Of a stretch of DNA of 64,000 nucleotides, positions 1-9,427 are shown in pieces (position 1 is the stretch's first letter; each line of letters opens with the position of its first letter). The translations under genes and the position numbers were made by a program. The stretch is from an uncultured Vibrio sp. GTDB taxonomy: Bacteria > Pseudomonadota > Gammaproteobacteria > Enterobacterales > Vibrionaceae. The notes under the pieces are model-generated. The model was not told where the DNA came from. It saw only the letters and a program-made list of their open reading frames with translations, and made no database searches. The stretch is taken from assembly GCF_963675395.1 (NCBI RefSeq), contig NZ_OY776223.1, forward strand, positions 434,001-498,000. The letters run 5' to 3'.

Positions 1-76
1 GCAGACCGATGGTAATCGCGATAGGCAATATCGCCAGAAACAGTCCCGGACGTTCAATTTGCTCTTGTTTAGACAT
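1..76 (-). CDS. N-terminus of a probable membrane transporter (truncated by window edge)
   Basis: Only about 25 residues are visible, starting MSKQEQIERPGLFLAIL and running into a hydrophobic stretch that looks like a first membrane helix. A strong AAGGAGG ribosome binding site sits just upstream of the ATG at 76. The hydrophobic start resembles NhaC-type carriers, but that is a guess from few residues. It is transcribed divergently from the two-component operon on its right, so it is a plausible target of that system. Confidence 0.5.
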   Translation of the reverse strand, partial: MSKQEQIERPGLFLAILPIAITIGL

Positions 77-140
77 GTTGCCTCCTTGCACAGAGCTGAA
101 AATTATACGGATACCAATTCCGTTGAGTTGGTATCTTAAT

Positions 141-587
141 TTGTAACCTTATTCGAACGTCAAGTCGCAAACGGCGAGTAACAGCTTGTAATTAAGTTGT
201 AAATACATGGCATTACCATCAAATTAATCAAAAACACCAATACCCAAGAGAAACATAGAGCTTTAATCTAATCGTTAATAATTAGTTAAACGATATGTTC
301 CGTCTGTAGCACAAAAGTAATGCAAAAATATTCACTCCTTTATAGCAAGCCGTCGCCCGTGATTACTGGGTTTCAAAACGGTAAGACCAAACCACAGCTT
401 TCTGCAGCACTAATCCAGTGCAAATGTTGCACTTTTGTAGAATGTTCGTTTCATAATACTCACCACAATGCAATCAACCGAAGTAGTGTTTAATACCCTG
501 TTTATTAATATCAATGTGTAGTAATACTTTGTAAAATTACACCAATCATATGTAAAAAGATGTAAACGAGCGGGATTAAAATGTAGA
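141..587. promoter_or_regulatory. Divergent promoter region with spaced TTGTAA/ATGTAA direct repeats
   Basis: The 627-base gap between the transporter start and the response regulator start holds no gene that I can see. It does carry repeats of the form (A/T)TGTA(A/G)A at 529, 550, 560 and 581, spaced 21, 10 and 21 bases, and TTGTAA copies at 141, 186 and 197, the last two 11 bases apart. Helical-turn spacing of direct repeats is typical of OmpR-family binding sites. Assignment to the adjacent regulator is inference. Confidence 0.4.
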
Positions 588-703
588 CTGCCTCATCTCT
601 AGTCGCTATCAGTCTTGCCTATTTACTCATTTAATATTTACAGTTGACATATTAGGGAACGGCCCTTGCAAGACATAGCGCCGTAATGGAAAGGATTCTA
701 ATT

Positions 704-1435
704 ATGACCCCTGTGGTAAACGTACAAGCTCAGATAATGGTAATTGATGACTCTGACGTCACCAGAGAAACGCTAGTCAGCTATTTCGAAGAAGAAGGTT
801 TTATTGTCTACTCAGCAGAAACTGCCGAACAAGGCGAAGAGCTGCTGGCAGAGCACGATATCGATATGGTGTTACTGGATATCCGACTGCCGGGTAAAGA
901 CGGCCTGACCTTAACTCGGGAACTGCGTACAGGCTCCGAAATTGGCATTATTCTGGTCACCGGCCGCCAGGATCAGATTGACCGCATAATCGGCTTGGAA
1001 TGTGGCGCCGATGAGTACGTCACCAAACCCTTCAATCCACGCGAAATTCTCGCCCGCTCAAAAAACCTGATCCGCAGGGTCAAAAAGCTCAAAGCATTGG
1101 AACGTAACTCAGATAAAGAGCCAGGAGGGCTGATTGAAATTGGTCCGTGGAAAATGGATATCCATCGTCGCTGGCTGAAACAATCCGACAAAGACGAACC
1201 GGTGCAACTTACTGAAGCGGAATTTCAGTTACTCAATGCCCTGATTACCAACCCGGGACGCTCGCTGTCACGAGATGAGCTGATGGACAGGTTACGTAAC
1301 CGCTCATGGAATGCCACTGATCGCACCATTGATGTACTGATTGGTCGCATCCGACGTAAATTGAAGGACGATAGCTGCAACCCCAGATGGCTCATTACAG
1401 TGCATGGGGTCGGATACCTGTATTCTCCTGAATAG
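704..1435 (+). CDS. OmpR-family response regulator, TorR-like
   Basis: 243 residues. An N-terminal receiver domain (about 9-125) carries the acidic pair in VIDDSD, the phospho-acceptor Asp59 in LLDIRLPGKDG and the conserved Lys in VTKPFN. A winged-helix DNA-binding domain fills about 145-240 (RTIDVLIGRIRRKL, GVGYLY). ILVTGRQDQIDRIIGLE and the overall layout resemble TorR. I chose the ATG at 704, preceded by AAAGGA, over an in-frame ATG at 686 with no ribosome binding site. It is the first gene of an operon with a periplasmic binding protein and a hybrid kinase, and probably receives phosphate from that kinase. The signal may differ from the TMAO sensed by TorRS. Confidence 0.85.
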   Translation: MTPVVNVQAQIMVIDDSDVTRETLVSYFEEEGFIVYSAETAEQGEELLAEHDIDMVLLDIRLPGKDGLTLTRELRTGSEIGIILVTGRQDQIDRIIGLECGADEYVTKPFNPREILARSKNLIRRVKKLKALERNSDKEPGGLIEIGPWKMDIHRRWLKQSDKDEPVQLTEAEFQLLNALITNPGRSLSRDELMDRLRNRSWNATDRTIDVLIGRIRRKLKDDSCNPRWLITVHGVGYLYSPE

Positions 1436-1446
1436 ACCGCACCGTT

Positions 1447-2238
1447 ATGCAATATTTTGTCGCGCTTCTCTGCCTTTTGCTGGCACCGTATAATCTAGCT
1501 GCTAACCCGGATCATAGCAGGACCTATAAAGCCTGTGGACTGCCGATCTATCCGCCCATCTCCTGGGTCGAGAACCATCAGGTCAAAGGCGTTGGCGCTC
1601 ATTTACTGCAACGCTTGTTCAGCCAGTTCGACCTGACATTATCGTTTGAGCAGGATTTTAACTGGCAACGCTGTTTAAAAGAGATGGAGCTCGGTAATGT
1701 CGATGTCGCGACCGCCATGTATAAAGTGGCAGACCGTCAGAGTTACAATTATTACCTCTCAACGCCGATAGTCAAAGAGCCCATCGTACTGTTTTACAAC
1801 ATTCATCGCCCACAGAACTTCGAAAGCAAAACCGATCTGGAAGGAAAAATCTTGGGGGTGATTCTCGGCGACTCATACGGTGATGAAATGGATCAATGGA
1901 TAGAGTCTCATATGCAGGTCGAATATGTTTCTACCGGGGAGCAGAACTTCGCTAAATTGATACGCGAGCGCATCGATATGATGCCGCTGGGACGCTACGG
2001 CGGCCAGTTGCAGAATGAACGGCTGGGTTATCAGGATGTCATTGTGCCGCTTAAACGTCCACTGACCACCGATTACTGGTACATTGCCGTTTCAAAAAAA
2101 TCATCGATCGCAAACCTTCGTGCTGAGCTTGACGAAGCTCTACAACAAATAACCGCGCAGACCGATATCGGTGAACTGATGGCTGAGTATGCCAAACAAT
2201 ACCGGGAATCTGCCGGACTTGGAGACGCTCATGAGTAA
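1447..2238 (+). CDS. Periplasmic substrate-binding protein of the sensory operon
   Basis: 263 residues with an N-terminal signal peptide (hydrophobic core about 4-15, likely cut near residue 19). The body has the pattern of the bacterial extracellular solute-binding family 3: [11 protein letters not shown] near the start, [14 protein letters not shown], and a second-lobe segment [16 protein letters not shown]. It lies 11 bases after the regulator and its end overlaps the kinase start by 8 bases. No ABC transporter genes adjoin it, so I infer that it presents a ligand to the kinase rather than feeding uptake. The ligand cannot be read from the sequence. Confidence 0.8.
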   Translation: MQYFVALLCLLLAPYNLAANPDHSRTYKACGLPIYPPISWVENHQVKGVGAHLLQRLFSQFDLTLSFEQDFNWQRCLKEMELGNVDVATAMYKVADRQSYNYYLSTPIVKEPIVLFYNIHRPQNFESKTDLEGKILGVILGDSYGDEMDQWIESHMQVEYVSTGEQNFAKLIRERIDMMPLGRYGGQLQNERLGYQDVIVPLKRPLTTDYWYIAVSKKSSIANLRAELDEALQQITAQTDIGELMAEYAKQYRESAGLGDAHE

Positions 2239-4582
2239 CATTTCTTCCGTTTCCTGGTTTGGTAAAGCACGCGGATACCACACCGAACATCCGCTGGTCT
2301 ACCAGGTACTGAAACGTTTTCTTCTGTGTGGTGTAATACTGATTGCCATCACGACTGTACTGCAGGTCATATCCGATTACAGCCGAGAGCAACGCAACCT
2401 GCAAAACCGCCTCGCTCTGATTACTTCATCTCAACTGGATGGTATTGCCAAAAGTCTGTGGAACCTCGACAAAGAGCAAGTCAACCTGCAGTTGCAGGGT
2501 ATTATGAACTTTCCCGATCTCCAGGCGGTAACACTCAACAGCGACGACTGGCCAGAAGTGCAGCAGTTTGGCGAACTGACCGATAAGTCACCCGTATCCG
2601 ATACATTCTCGATTATTTATCTGACGTTACAGGGGGAACCACGTCAATTAGGCAACTTAACCATCTATCATGATATCGACGCGATTCACACGCGTCTGAT
2701 TGAATCGGCGCTGTGGAGCTTTATTGTTCAATCGCTGATGATCCTAGTCACTGGGGTGGTGCTGTTTATCATCGTCCACTTTAATATCACCCGTCATCTG
2801 GAGCGTATGGCGCAGTTCACCCGCCAGGTCAGCAAAGCTCATCTGCAACACCCTCTGACCTTACAAAAGCGACCTGACGAGCGCTTCAGCAATGAGCTGG
2901 ATCAGGTCGCTGATGCCATCAATGATATGCGTCAGGCTATTTTGCGCGATATCGAGAGGCGGGAGTCAGAGCAACAGGAGCTGAGATATAGCCGGGATCA
3001 GTTACAGGTGCAGGTCGAGCGTCGGACCCAGAATCTGCTGGAAGCGAAAGAGAATGCTGAAGCAGCCAGTCAGGCGAAAACCAAGTTTCTCGCCACTATG
3101 AGTCATGAGATCCGTACCCCATTAAACGGAATTCTGGGTATGGTGCAGCTGCTGGCGCGCACCGAACTCTCGGCAGAGCAAAAGGAACGCCTTAATACCA
3201 TTTATCAGTCCGGTGATGCATTGCTGGAAATCCTGAACAGTCTGCTGGATTACGCCCGACTGGAAGAAGGCGCTTATGTGCCCGAACAGCAAGTGTTCTC
3301 TCTGCACGAACTGGTCAAAACCAGCTGCCATCTTTTTTCTGCCGGCGCGCTGGAAAAAGGGCTGGATTTACAATATGACATTGATGAACAATTAAAGGAT
3401 ATCTGCGAGGGGCCCTCAGGAGCGCTGCGTCAGATGCTGGGCAATATGATCTCTAATGCCGTCAAGTTTACCCAGCAGGGGTTTGTCCATATTACGCTGA
3501 CCCGGCTCGAGACCGGACCAGATAAACAATGGATCCGTTTTTCAGTCAGTGATTCCGGTATCGGCATTGCGGCCAGCGATCTCAAGCGCATCTTTGAACG
3601 TTTCAGTCAGGCCGATGACAGTATCACCCGCCGCTTTGGCGGTACTGGGCTAGGTCTGGCCATCACTCAGAAGCTGGTGCATAGCCTCGGCGGCGAGATA
3701 GGTGTCACCAGTGAACAAGACCGTGGCAGTACTTTTTGGTTTGAACTCCCGTTGATCACACCGGTTGAAGCCATCCCGGCTACAGCCATTAATAGTAGTA
3801 CGACGGTCCCTGATTTACCCACGTTGGATATCCTGCTGGTCGAAGACACACCGGTCAATCAAGAAGTCACCATCGCTCTGTTGACTCAGGATGGGCACAG
3901 AGTTGAGCTCGCTCAAAATGGCAATCAGGCTCTGCAGGCCGCCGCGGCTCAGAGGTTTGATGTCATCCTGATGGATGTTCATTTGCCGGATGTCAGCGGA
4001 TTAGATGTGGCGCGAAGCATTACACAACTCGACTTGAACCGCGATACACCAATTATCGCTCTGACCGCCAATGTTCAGCCGGGCCTGATTCAGGAGTATC
4101 ACGCGGCTGGTATGACTGCTATTGAGCCCAAACCACTTAAACTTGAACGCTTGTATGGGCTGATGGGACAGGCCATCCGCTTACCGATAATGATACAGAG
4201 TGCAGAAAGTCCAACACAGCAGGAACTGATTGATCCTGTGGTATTTCAGTCACACTGCGCCATTTTGGGCTCAGCCAGGGTCAATAACCTTATCAAGACC
4301 TTCCAAAACAGCTGCGACAAAATCTTGCCACGCATTGAGCAGGCAATGCAGCGTGGCGATCATTATGATGTCGGAGAGCAAGCGCACCGCCTAGCCGGAG
4401 ACGCAGAAGCACTTGGGGCTGGTCAATTAGCCCGCCTGTTAAGGAATCTGGAAGACCTTGCCCTGCGAGGGGCCTCTGAAGCCCTATCGTATGAACGCTG
4501 CACCGAACTGAACCACTGTATTAACTCCAGTCTAGCTGAGCTTGTACGAGTAGCTGCAGCCAGCAAAAGCAAGTCAAAGTAA
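2231..4582 (+). CDS. Hybrid sensor histidine kinase (HisKA-HATPase-REC-HPt), TorS-like
   Basis: 783 residues from the ATG at 2231, which overlaps the upstream stop. Membrane helices at about 30-47 and 160-184 bracket a periplasmic sensor loop and are followed by a HAMP-like linker and coiled coil. The HisKA box [11 protein letters not shown] places the phospho-His at 292. The HATPase domain (about 395-510) has the N box ([11 protein letters not shown]) and G boxes (DSGIGI, GGTGLGL). A receiver domain has Asp582 in LMDVHLPD, and a C-terminal HPt domain has His719 in EQAHRLAG. This is the complete four-step His-Asp-His-Asp relay of TorS/ArcB-type kinases, with the upstream regulator as likely final acceptor. 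Confidence 0.9.
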   Translation: MSNISSVSWFGKARGYHTEHPLVYQVLKRFLLCGVILIAITTVLQVISDYSREQRNLQNRLALITSSQLDGIAKSLWNLDKEQVNLQLQGIMNFPDLQAVTLNSDDWPEVQQFGELTDKSPVSDTFSIIYLTLQGEPRQLGNLTIYHDIDAIHTRLIESALWSFIVQSLMILVTGVVLFIIVHFNITRHLERMAQFTRQVSKAHLQHPLTLQKRPDERFSNELDQVADAINDMRQAILRDIERRESEQQELRYSRDQLQVQVERRTQNLLEAKENAEAASQAKTKFLATMSHEIRTPLNGILGMVQLLARTELSAEQKERLNTIYQSGDALLEILNSLLDYARLEEGAYVPEQQVFSLHELVKTSCHLFSAGALEKGLDLQYDIDEQLKDICEGPSGALRQMLGNMISNAVKFTQQGFVHITLTRLETGPDKQWIRFSVSDSGIGIAASDLKRIFERFSQADDSITRRFGGTGLGLAITQKLVHSLGGEIGVTSEQDRGSTFWFELPLITPVEAIPATAINSSTTVPDLPTLDILLVEDTPVNQEVTIALLTQDGHRVELAQNGNQALQAAAAQRFDVILMDVHLPDVSGLDVARSITQLDLNRDTPIIALTANVQPGLIQEYHAAGMTAIEPKPLKLERLYGLMGQAIRLPIMIQSAESPTQQELIDPVVFQSHCAILGSARVNNLIKTFQNSCDKILPRIEQAMQRGDHYDVGEQAHRLAGDAEALGAGQLARLLRNLEDLALRGASEALSYERCTELNHCINSSLAELVRVAAASKSKSK

Positions 4583-4684
4583 ATCAATGTTATTACTGAG
4601 GGAACTTGACGGGATAAGTACCAATCGACTTTGTCGTACCCTTACATTCTAGTTCTCACTGACGTTGTTTGTATCACACTTCGA

Positions 4685-5054
4685 TATTCAATGACTGTGA
4701 CGGCTTGATCCTAAGCTCTTTGGTGTTCAGTTGCTCTCTTCCAGATGGCTCGGATAGTTGAACTACTCACCGTTATGTTGTGCTGCTTTAGCGTCTTCAT
4801 CGCTGTATTGCATTGGTATGAGGGTTCTGTAATGTCAGCTCGATAATCTTATCCTCGGTACTTTCCGGGATGCTGCTTTTGCTGCGTTTCAACGGCTTGT
4901 TGATCCGTTTTAGACCCAAAGGGCCTTCTTCTTCCAGGATTTGTTGGTAGTTATAAAAGATCTGACGAGAACAGACTAGGATTCGGGCCACCTTTAGTAC
5001 ACTACCTAGCTGCTCAGCAAGCTCCACAGCCTCTATTTCCCTCAGGAATTCCAT
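4685..5054 (-). pseudogene. Decayed IS481-like transposase N-terminus
   Basis: The first segment (5054-4797) reads as a helix-turn-helix of the transposase/integrase type: AEQLGSVLKVARILVCSRQ, then GPLGLKRINKPLKRS and EDKIIELTLQNPH. After a frame change near 4800 the same protein continues with QHNITVSSSTIRAIWKRA, and after another near 4730 with QLNTKELRIK. Two frame disruptions and the missing DDE core make it non-functional. The family call rests on motif appearance and could be a neighbouring IS group. Confidence 0.6.
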
Positions 5055-5104
5055 ACCGTATTCGTGACATTTCCGGGGCTCAACTAACTCTGTAATGTCG
5101 AGCC

Positions 5105-5698
5105 TACGATGACCAAAATAAGCGGAGAAAGAGCCATCAAACTGACAACCTACTACCTAACACAGGGATTGACATCCAATGCTTTGAAAAATCTCATACA
5201 GGTCAACGAGAGTGGACTTTATTAAACGAAGAAAAAATAAATCTTACATACAGCGTGGAATCTGGCGATATCATTGCAAATGAAAGTGTAGATATTGCTA
5301 TCGCAGTATCATTTTCTAGCAAAATCACTGAAGATCAGATACCTCAAAAACTTATTGGACATACGCTTTTCATCAATCCAAATATTTCACCTGAAAGAAA
5401 TCTAATAAAAAACCAAGAAAATCTAAAATAAGCAACTAACTTTATACATTTAAAAGTTGACGAGGTCTCTAAACAGATAAACGTTAAAAGAATACACTTA
5501 TTTCTCAGTGTTCAAGCCCCATTAGCCTTAGCAATTGGACAACGGTTTCAGAAAGGAATGCACAAAAAGTGGGTGATTCATAATTTCAATGCTGAAAATG
5601 GGCGATATAAATGGGGCTTAGAGCTTTCAGCATCAGGAGTAAGGCCTTTCAACTCACTAGAGCTTACTGAAGAGTTAGCACAAATAAAGGTGAGTTAA
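5105..5698 (+). pseudogene. SAVED-domain gene remnant (CBASS-type nucleotide sensor), nonsense-mutated and 5'-truncated
   Basis: One reading frame runs from about 5105 to a TAA at 5696-5698, broken only by an in-frame TAA at 5429-5431. The upstream part contains SVDIAIAVSFSSKI and LIGHTLFINPN. The downstream part contains RIHLFLSVQAPLALAIGQRF and WVIHNFNAENGRYKWGLEL. This matches the layout of SAVED domains: a sheet with an 'hhF...P..lA..lG' loop and a final '(N)..Y..alel' strand. SAVED domains sense cyclic oligonucleotides in CBASS anti-phage effectors. No effector domain, cyclase or Cap2/Cap3 gene remains nearby. The 5' side abuts the IS481-like relic, and IS4 sits just downstream. Confidence 0.6.
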
Positions 5699-5714
5699 AG
5701 TTTTCTATAGAGGG

Positions 5715-5724
5715 GGCTAATGCC
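5715..5724. repeat. IS4 target duplication, left copy (right copy 7156-7165)
   Basis: The decamer GGCTAATGCC is found directly before the left end of the element (5715-5724) and directly after its right end (7156-7165). A 10-base direct repeat is in the range expected for IS4-family insertions, which make about 10-13 base duplications. Confidence 0.8.
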
Positions 5725-5728
5725 TAAT

Positions 5729-5760
5729 GCCAGTCAGTTAAGCTGACTGGCTTTCTTTTT
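5729..5760 (+). terminator. Terminator-like hairpin inside the IS4 left end
   Basis: GCCAGTCAG and CTGACTGGC form a 9-base stem around TTAAG, followed by TTTCTTTTT on the plus strand. It would stop transcription entering the element from the left, and it overlaps the end of the transposase reading frame. Confidence 0.6.
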
Positions 5761-7062
5761 ATTAGGGTATTTTCTGACTTTTGCTTTGACGGCCCTCGGG
5801 TATATCCGATCTTCTCGTTTGATAGGCAATACATGGTGAGAGGTCTCTTCTATCAAGTGAGTGATCCTCTTTGGTATCGTGCCAGCTGATTCTAGCCAGA
5901 AGCCATGGATTAGATGAATAATGGCGTGAGCACAAGTCGTGAAACTCAGTTGATTTGGATATAAACCAGGTATGCTGGAGGCCATGTTAACCATCTGATA
6001 CCTCAGTATATTGTAGGCTAAAAGCAGTCCCCATAACTCTTGGCGAACCATCTCTGGCTTTTTACTTCTTAGTGTAAATTCATTTTTAAGAAGCGCTGAT
6101 TTCATTTCTCTGTAACCTACCTCTATCTCCCAACGATGGCTATACAAGTCCGTTATTTCTGAACTTGGGTAACGCATTGCGTCTGTCATGGATGTGAAGA
6201 TATTGACCTCTTTCCCTTTGATTGTTCGAGTTATCAGTCGTACTTGTATGGCTTCTGGTAGGTCTGGGAACTTTTTCCTAGCTTGAGGGTTAGATTTCAA
6301 CTCAACAAGCTTGTCGTTTCTTCCAAGTTTACTTATTACCGTGTATTGAGTCCCTTTTCTCATGGGTATCATCCAGTGACGCTCGCGACCAGTGCAAGCC
6401 CAGCGATTCAACAGACCAAGCGAGAAAAAGCCTCTATCGAACATCGTTAAACTATTGTCTGGAGTGGTTTCGATTAGGTTTTCTGCCAGCTTCATTTCAT
6501 TCGTTTTATAGCTATCGAAAGCACTAGCAATAAGCATATGACTGGTCACTTCCATCTGACATACCATGCGAACTTGAGGAAAGCTCGCGTCGCCATTCTG
6601 ATTTGAAGGGGCTTTGAAGGCCTCTCGATTTTCATCACTATCCGGCGTTCTCCAAAGCACACCATCGACGGCAAGCAGCTTCAACCCTGACCATGTGGGA
6701 TGTTGTGCCTCTTGATTCCAAAGCCTTTGGCTCTGATGGAACACTTGTTTTACCGCTTCATCTCCTAGTCGTTGTCTAGCTTGAACAATAGCGCTTGGGG
6801 CTACCAACGATTTCTTACCTGGTAGCATCAGTTGGGCTTTTGACACAATGCTCCATAAAGGCTCTTGTCGATATAAAGACATAGCAATCACAGACCAGAC
6901 AGCCATATCAAGGGGGATTCGACGCTTACGAATAGTTGCTACACCAGTAGTTTCAAGGCATTGGTTAATAAAATCAGGGGAGAGAATATCACTTAGCTTT
7001 CCCAGCTGTTCAGTGTTTGGTGCATAGCGATTAGCAAGTGATAAGGCTGTAGTTAATTGCAA
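5734..7062 (-). CDS. IS4-family transposase
   Basis: 442 residues, the same length as E. coli IS4 transposase and alignable from end to end by eye: [44 protein letters not shown] (first Asp), [17 protein letters not shown] (second Asp), and the Y-R-E-K box [15 protein letters not shown] (catalytic Glu). The start is a TTG at 7062, which aligns with the initiator Met of IS4. No ATG or clear ribosome binding site is present, and a 13-base hairpin lies just upstream, both suggesting weak translation. It appears full length with all DDE residues. Confidence 0.92.
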   Translation of the reverse strand: MQLTTALSLANRYAPNTEQLGKLSDILSPDFINQCLETTGVATIRKRRIPLDMAVWSVIAMSLYRQEPLWSIVSKAQLMLPGKKSLVAPSAIVQARQRLGDEAVKQVFHQSQRLWNQEAQHPTWSGLKLLAVDGVLWRTPDSDENREAFKAPSNQNGDASFPQVRMVCQMEVTSHMLIASAFDSYKTNEMKLAENLIETTPDNSLTMFDRGFFSLGLLNRWACTGRERHWMIPMRKGTQYTVISKLGRNDKLVELKSNPQARKKFPDLPEAIQVRLITRTIKGKEVNIFTSMTDAMRYPSSEITDLYSHRWEIEVGYREMKSALLKNEFTLRSKKPEMVRQELWGLLLAYNILRYQMVNMASSIPGLYPNQLSFTTCAHAIIHLIHGFWLESAGTIPKRITHLIEETSHHVLPIKREDRIYPRAVKAKVRKYPNKKKASQLN

Positions 7063-7066
7063 AAGA

Positions 7067-7098
7067 AAAGGCTCTAAGATTGAATTCTTAGAGCCTTT
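7067..7098 (-). promoter_or_regulatory. Perfect 13-bp hairpin just upstream of the transposase start
   Basis: AAAGGCTCTAAGA (7067-7079) and TCTTAGAGCCTTT (7086-7098) pair perfectly around a 6-base loop, four bases from the TTG start. Transcripts entering from outside would carry the fold and hide the translation start, as in the anti-read-through structures known for other insertion sequences. The role here is inference. Confidence 0.6.
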
Positions 7099-7277
7099 AT
7101 AAACGAGTTGGAGGATCGTTCAACCGATTAGTTATCGCTTAACTGATCGGCATTAGGCTAATGCCCCCTCACTCTTATGGACACATTGCATGCATTAAAA
7201 TAACTAGGCCAAACCCGCTACCAAGCTCTCTTCAATCTGCGGTACAAGTAGAAAATCCAGTCTACTAATCCCATCTA

Positions 7278-7311
7278 AAAGTCCCCAATAGTAGTGAACT
7301 ATTGGGGCTTT
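7278..7311. terminator. Intrinsic terminator downstream of lpxL
   Basis: Inverted arms built on CCCCAATAG and CTATTGGGG with flanking A and T tracts form a stem of about 12 bases and a loop of 6-7. It lies 70 bases past the lpxL stop and can act in that direction. Confidence 0.65.
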
Positions 7312-7380
7312 CTAAATGTGAAGCGACTACTTAGAAGTAGAAGCCAAGAATAGAAGTGACAGTTAAAAGTAACGCACTAA

Positions 7381-8352
7381 TTAAGTTGCTGGAATTAACC
7401 GTGGAGTATATAAGCAGGCTTCACCTTGCGGCCTAGTTTTAAATCGGCGGTGTAACCACATATATTGGCTAGGGCTGGCCATAATCGATTCTTCTACAAT
7501 TTTATTGATAAAAATCGCCGCGTTCTTAGTGTCACCTTTGGGGAATCCATCTACTGGCTCCCTGATTGTTAACGTGTAATGCCCATCTTCCCCTCTTACC
7601 ATAGTAAACGGCACAATCGCACAATCCGTTGCATCGACGAGCAAACTTGTCCCGGTAGTTGTACACGCATTCTTTACGGCAAATAAAGGGGCAAAGGTCG
7701 AGCTTCTGGTTCCATAGTCATGGTCTGGTGCATACCAAACGCGATGTCCAGAGCTTAGAGCTTCCAGCATACCTCTGACGTTTTTGCGACCAATCAAGGT
7801 ACGATTAGAGCGAGATCGTCCTTTGTATTGAAAATAGTCAAAACATGGATTGTTATTTGGTCGATAAACCCCCATTCCAGATTTTTTGATACCAAATGCA
7901 CGGGCACCTAACTCTAAATTCATAGAATGGACAGCAAGCATCAACACACCTTTACCGTTCTGTTCTAACGTTTCTAGATGTTCCATTCCTTTTATCGTGA
8001 CATGCTTGTTAACTCTCTTGTCTGACCAAAACCAAGCCATTGCTGTCTCAAACAGGGCGATACCAGAGTTATCGATATTTGCGTTGAAAATGGCTTCGCG
8101 TTCATTCTCCTGCATAGATGGAAAACAGAGCTCGAGATTTCGCTTTATTGTGACTTGACGCTTTTTCATTATTCGCATCGCTAAGCGACCTATATTGCGC
8201 CCTAAAGCCAATTGAGCTTTAAATGGAAGAAGGCTAAGTAGATACATCAGCCCGATTGTAAGTAACGTTCCCCAGTAGCGAGGGAGTAGGAATTGAGCCT
8301 GAAATTTGGGCTTTTTTTGTTGGTTCATGAGAATATCATCAGATGTGTCCAT
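7381..8352 (-). CDS. lpxL: Lipid A biosynthesis lauroyl acyltransferase (LpxL/HtrB family)
   Basis: 323 residues. LpxL transfers laurate from acyl-ACP to Kdo2-lipid IVA at the inner membrane. One N-terminal membrane helix (about 25-45) is followed by RNLELCFPSM, the catalytic H-X4-E pair in AVHSMNLELGARAF, YRPNNNPCFDYFQ, WYAPDHDYGTRSS and the C-terminal QYMWLHRRFKTRP. All are hallmarks shared with E. coli LpxL. The ATG at 8352 and an internal ATG at 8328 both lack a strong ribosome binding site, so the start is uncertain by eight residues. It stands alone, with a terminator downstream. Confidence 0.9.
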   Translation of the reverse strand: MDTSDDILMNQQKKPKFQAQFLLPRYWGTLLTIGLMYLLSLLPFKAQLALGRNIGRLAMRIMKKRQVTIKRNLELCFPSMQENEREAIFNANIDNSGIALFETAMAWFWSDKRVNKHVTIKGMEHLETLEQNGKGVLMLAVHSMNLELGARAFGIKKSGMGVYRPNNNPCFDYFQYKGRSRSNRTLIGRKNVRGMLEALSSGHRVWYAPDHDYGTRSSTFAPLFAVKNACTTTGTSLLVDATDCAIVPFTMVRGEDGHYTLTIREPVDGFPKGDTKNAAIFINKIVEESIMASPSQYMWLHRRFKTRPQGEACLYTPRLIPAT

Positions 8353-8707
8353 CTATAAGTGATTAAAAATTCGAAGATAATTGCATGTACATTTATCACT
8401 GATTACGCGTACGGGAAAAATTCGAGCACGCATATTTCATGGTTCTTCGACACACTACACAGTAAAACCATTACAGAATTAGGAAGGGTATGTGAACGCG
8501 CTAACGACGATAAGGCACGTTAACACTTAATAGAATAATTAATCTACTAACTTTTATGAACTTTTGCACAAACAGAACTTTCCTACCCCAAAAATGCTGA
8601 GAATAGAACCGCAATGAGCTTTCGAAAGTAAGATGAAGAGGTGTTAGAAAACGAATCAACGGTGCCACCCTGATGAAAACAGTCGAGGCACCGTCAGAAT
8701 GAAAGTG
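8353..8707. other. Intergenic stretch with one inverted repeat
   Basis: No gene is visible in these 355 bases. CGGTGCC (8660-8666) and GGCACCG (8687-8693) form a 7-base stem with a 20-base loop downstream of the small gene at 8708. It has no clear T tract, so its role as a terminator is doubtful. Confidence 0.4.
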
Positions 8708-9064
8708 TTAATGTAGCGTGTTAGCCGCTTTTTGATGCTCCTGAGAAATCACAAAATAAATATGCATATCAATAGGCTCAGGTGTATTAAGTAGCATTTT
8801 CCCAACCTCACGTTGAAAGTGTCTATAGTCACCAAGCTCATCGATTAAACCCAGCTGTCGATAACTCGATTCACTACTGAACATGCCATAAGCATACTGG
8901 TGATAGTGGATATCTTTTTGCTTATCGTAGCCAAGTTGCAGCAATGCAAAATCAATTTCATCGGGAGCATAGGTGCTTTTATCGCCAAACTTGCTAAGCA
9001 ATATAGTGGGAACTTCTTGAGCGATGCTCTGGATTTTCGTTTTTCGCTTAAAAATACCGAACAT
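8708..9064 (-). CDS. Conserved hypothetical protein, small soluble
   Basis: 118 residues from the ATG at 9064, which has GGAGG eight bases upstream; an in-frame ATG at 9076 has no such site. The protein starts MFGIFKRKTK and is mostly polar, with no signal peptide or membrane helix. Segments such as LLSKFGDKSTYAPDEIDFA and VGKMLLNTPEPIDMHIYFV suggest a compact alpha/beta fold. I do not recognise a named family with confidence. It is monocistronic between lpxL and metA. Confidence 0.7.
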   Translation of the reverse strand: MFGIFKRKTKIQSIAQEVPTILLSKFGDKSTYAPDEIDFALLQLGYDKQKDIHYHQYAYGMFSSESSYRQLGLIDELGDYRHFQREVGKMLLNTPEPIDMHIYFVISQEHQKAANTLH

Positions 9065-9383
9065 AGTGTCCTCCAATGACGATTCATCTCAAACTACATA
9101 TCACCATGTCGTTTAGAGATGGGTAAGTTCTACATGACTCAAATTTTCCTCAACAGCCATTAAAGCCATATTAGCGTGATCACATAATAACCTTCAAATA
9201 CAGTTCGTCGTGTTTCAATGATGTCTCATCAAAAACCCTGATTTAGTCACAGTTAGCTAGTAATGAACGGATTCCAAATACAAAAAATCGAGGGTGTATT
9301 TATTGTTCATATCAACGAGCAGACATTAAACTTGTTTAAAGTCACATTTCGTATCGACATCTAAATCGATTTGAGTTAGCTTT

Positions 9384-9407
9384 AGATGTATAGACGTCTA
9401 GATGACT
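9384..9407 (+). promoter_or_regulatory. Tandem Met boxes (MetJ operator) upstream of metA
   Basis: Three adjacent octamers, AGATGTAT, AGACGTCT and AGATGACT, match the MetJ consensus AGACGTCT, the central copy exactly. Weaker partial copies occur further left near 9321 and 9353. MetJ with S-adenosylmethionine binds at least two adjacent boxes, so repression of metA by methionine supply is expected. The rest of the 363-base gap (9065-9427) shows no gene. Confidence 0.85.
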
Positions 9408-9427
9408 AGAATTAGGGAGAGAAAGTC

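Larger units (their letters stand above)
5725..7155 (-). mobile_element. IS4-family insertion sequence (about 1431 bp, apparently intact)
   Basis: The ends are imperfect inverted repeats that begin TAATGCC and continue TCAGTTAAGC, very like the known ends of E. coli IS4. The single gene spans almost the whole element, and its length is close to the 1426 bp of IS4. It is flanked by a 10-base direct duplication. Removing the element and one duplication copy restores GAGGGGGC-TAAT-GCCCCCTC, a perfect 8-base hairpin, so the insertion point lies in the loop and distal arm of a terminator-like structure downstream of the SAVED relic. Confidence 0.9.
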
